NCBI GenBank assembly: GCA_025966175.1
Contig: JAOPVN010000263.1
Location: 1-7,717, forward strand
Reading direction: 5' to 3'
Source of the DNA: Modestobacter sp.
GTDB lineage: Bacteria; Actinomycetota; Actinomycetes; Mycobacteriales; Geodermatophilaceae
Length of the DNA stretch: 7,717 bases
Shown: positions 6,357 to 7,717 of the stretch, piece by piece
Layout: every line of letters starts with the position of its first letter
How positions within the stretch are numbered: position 1 is the first letter of the stretch
Notes under the pieces: generated by a model
What the model was told of the DNA's origin: nothing
The model's database searches: none
The model's input: only the letters and a program-made list of their open reading frames with translations
Position numbers and translations under genes: made by a program

Positions 6357-7717
6357 GTGGCTCGACGAGGCCAGAGCCAGACGGGCACTCGCCGTACCGC
6401 CCCGCGTAACCAGCGACGCGTGCGCGACGGCGGCCGCGACGACGGCATCCCGGGGCTCGCCCGCGCCGTCCGCGAGCTCGAGGCAGCCGTTCAGGGCGGC
6501 CGCGTGACGCCCGCGGTGCGCACGAGGTTCCAGGCCGTCGCACGTCTGTTGCGCGAGGAGCACGCCCGGGTCCGGGCGGACGAGACCAGCAGCCACACCC
6601 ACCGGGCGGAGCAGCTCAAACGCCTCGACGGGATCGCGACGATCCTCGCCAAGACCGCCGTACGCGACCCCGCCCTCCTCGCCCTCCTCGCCGGGGACGC
6701 CGACGTCTCCGGCTCGGCCAGGTCGGTCGAGCGAGACATCCGGGGGGCCGTCGGTGTCGGGTCGGCGCCCGACGAGGTTCCGTCGACGGAGCGCACGGCT
6801 GCCTCCGCTACCACCGAGCGACGGGTCGTGCCGCAGTCGGTCGTCTCCCGACAGCTGGCCAATCCCTTCCTCGCCCCCGACTTCGCGTCCGCCCGGCAGA
6901 GCGCCCCCCGTCCGCGCCGCCTGGCCGGTTGGGAGCTGCTCGGCCCGCTCCTCAGTTCGTTCGAGCGCGCCGGCGGTGGAGCCTCGGCATGCATGGACCT
7001 GCCCGCGCCGTCCTCCCGGTACGCGCCCGGTGGCTTGGAGCTGATGCCGCACCAGGCTCAGGTGGTCGCCGCTGCGGCTTCCGGCCACCGGACCTTCCTG
7101 CTCGCCGACGAGCCGGGTTTGGGCAAGACGGCTCAGGCACTGCTCGCCGCGGAGGCGGCCAACGCCTACCCGCTGCTCGTGGTCGTACCGAACGTCGTCA
7201 AGACCAACTGGGCGCGCGAGGCCGGCCTCTGGACACCGCACCGCTCGGCCACCGTGATCCACGGCAACGGAGACACGATCGACGGCTTCGCCGACATCGT
7301 CGTCGTCAACTACGAGGTGCTCGACCGCCACGTGGGCTGGATCGGCGACTTCGGCTTCCGCGGCATGGTCGTCGACGAGGCGCACTTCATCAAGAACAAG
7401 ACCTCTCAGCGCTCGCAGCACGTACTGGAGCTCTCCGAGCGCATCCGGTCCCGGATCTCGCGCCCTCTGTTGATGGCCCTCACCGGCACTCCGCTGATCA
7501 ACGACATCGAGGACTTCCGGGCGATCTGGCAGTTCCTCGGCTGGATCGACGAGACCAAGCCGCTGGCCGAGCTGATGGATGCACTCGACGAGACCCGCCT
7601 GACGCCCGCCGACCCGGAGTTCTACCCCGCCGCACGCAGGTGCGTGATCGACCTGGGCATCGTCCGCCGGCGCAAGGTCGATGTGGCTGCCGACATCCCG
7701 GCCCGCCGTGTCGCCGA
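6357..7717 (+). CDS. SNF2-family DEAD/DEAH-box helicase, N-terminal part (cut by window end)
   Basis: The frame from GTG 6357 is open to the window end (453 codons seen). Residues 1-25 are very basic and disordered. Residues 30-230 form an extension with helical stretches and a variable Ser/Thr/Arg-rich segment that I cannot assign. The first RecA lobe begins near 235 with LMPHQAQVV. Walker A follows as DEPGLGKT (K257; Pro replaces the usual Met of DEMGLGKT). Motif Ia is VVVPNVVKTNW, motif II is DEAH (340-343) in VVDEAHFIKN, and motif III is LTGTP (375-379). The stretch near VRRRKVDVAADIP matches the end of the SNF2 first lobe. The second RecA lobe and any further domains lie outside the window. 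The protein should be an ATP-driven double-stranded DNA translocase. Its role could be repair, chromatin-like remodelling or phage defence, and context does not decide. Codons such as CGA, TCT, GTA and TTG seem more frequent than in the UPF0182 gene. Confidence 0.93.
   Translation, partial: MARRGQSQTGTRRTAPRNQRRVRDGGRDDGIPGLARAVRELEAAVQGGRVTPAVRTRFQAVARLLREEHARVRADETSSHTHRAEQLKRLDGIATILAKTAVRDPALLALLAGDADVSGSARSVERDIRGAVGVGSAPDEVPSTERTAASATTERRVVPQSVVSRQLANPFLAPDFASARQSAPRPRRLAGWELLGPLLSSFERAGGGASACMDLPAPSSRYAPGGLELMPHQAQVVAAAASGHRTFLLADEPGLGKTAQALLAAEAANAYPLLVVVPNVVKTNWAREAGLWTPHRSATVIHGNGDTIDGFADIVVVNYEVLDRHVGWIGDFGFRGMVVDEAHFIKNKTSQRSQHVLELSERIRSRISRPLLMALTGTPLINDIEDFRAIWQFLGWIDETKPLAELMDALDETRLTPADPEFYPAARRCVIDLGIVRRRKVDVAADIPARRVA

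Noticed and set aside
5996..6409. Rightward 137-codon frame in the gap before the helicase
   Set aside because: It begins inside the terminator hairpin, overlaps the helicase start in another frame, and has Arg/Pro/Ser-rich noise composition with no ribosome site.
6671..6692. Tandem 9-base repeat (CGCCCTCCT twice) in the helicase gene
   Set aside because: It encodes a simple Ala-Leu-Leu repeat in a helix, in frame, and needs no special explanation.
5991..7421. Leftward open frame of 476 codons over the helicase and its leader
   Set aside because: It is antisense to clear SNF2 motifs, runs into the tRNA terminator, and has no domain.

Overview
The window is very GC-rich DNA of actinobacterial type. 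Most codons end in G or C, GTG starts are common, terminators are strong GC hairpins, and the initiator tRNA has the actinobacterial form. The content resembles a high-GC actinobacterium outside the streptomycete core, with Geodermatophilaceae-like codon use as my guess. The species cannot be fixed from the sequence alone.

Left part (1-2631): a leftward gene for a zincin-like metallopeptidase of the DUF2342/Zincin_2 family starts at 1385. It is divergent from a rightward gene (1609-2631) for a membrane-anchored PDZ plus Lon-type Ser/Lys protease of the YlbL family. The first 117 bases of the window are a perfect inverted copy of bases 374-490 inside the metallopeptidase gene. The 3' end of that gene is therefore not its native sequence here. 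A chimeric or contig-end artefact is the most economical explanation; a real inverted duplication is the alternative.

Middle (2632-5851): a 190-bp gap carries a candidate ECF-sigma promoter. It is followed by a 993-residue UPF0182 membrane protein (seven membrane segments, a large outer domain, and a Thr/Pro-rich linker with a helical tail) and a 15-bp-stem terminator. The trio DUF2342 / PDZ-protease / UPF0182, with the first gene divergent, matches the arrangement I recall for Mycobacterium tuberculosis Rv3195 / Rv3194c / Rv3193c. It is a conserved actinobacterial neighbourhood, probably with an envelope role.

Right part (5852-7717): an initiator tRNA-Met (CAU) has its own promoter-like -10 and a textbook terminator. 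About 340 bases with no convincing gene follow, containing a 14-bp perfect palindrome and several possible hairpins. The last gene encodes an SNF2-family helicase and is cut by the window end after 453 residues. It has a 230-residue N-terminal extension of unknown role. A tRNA gene beside an SNF2-type ATPase could mark the edge of an accessory or defence island, but nothing inside the window proves it. No transposase, integrase, CRISPR array or phage gene is visible.
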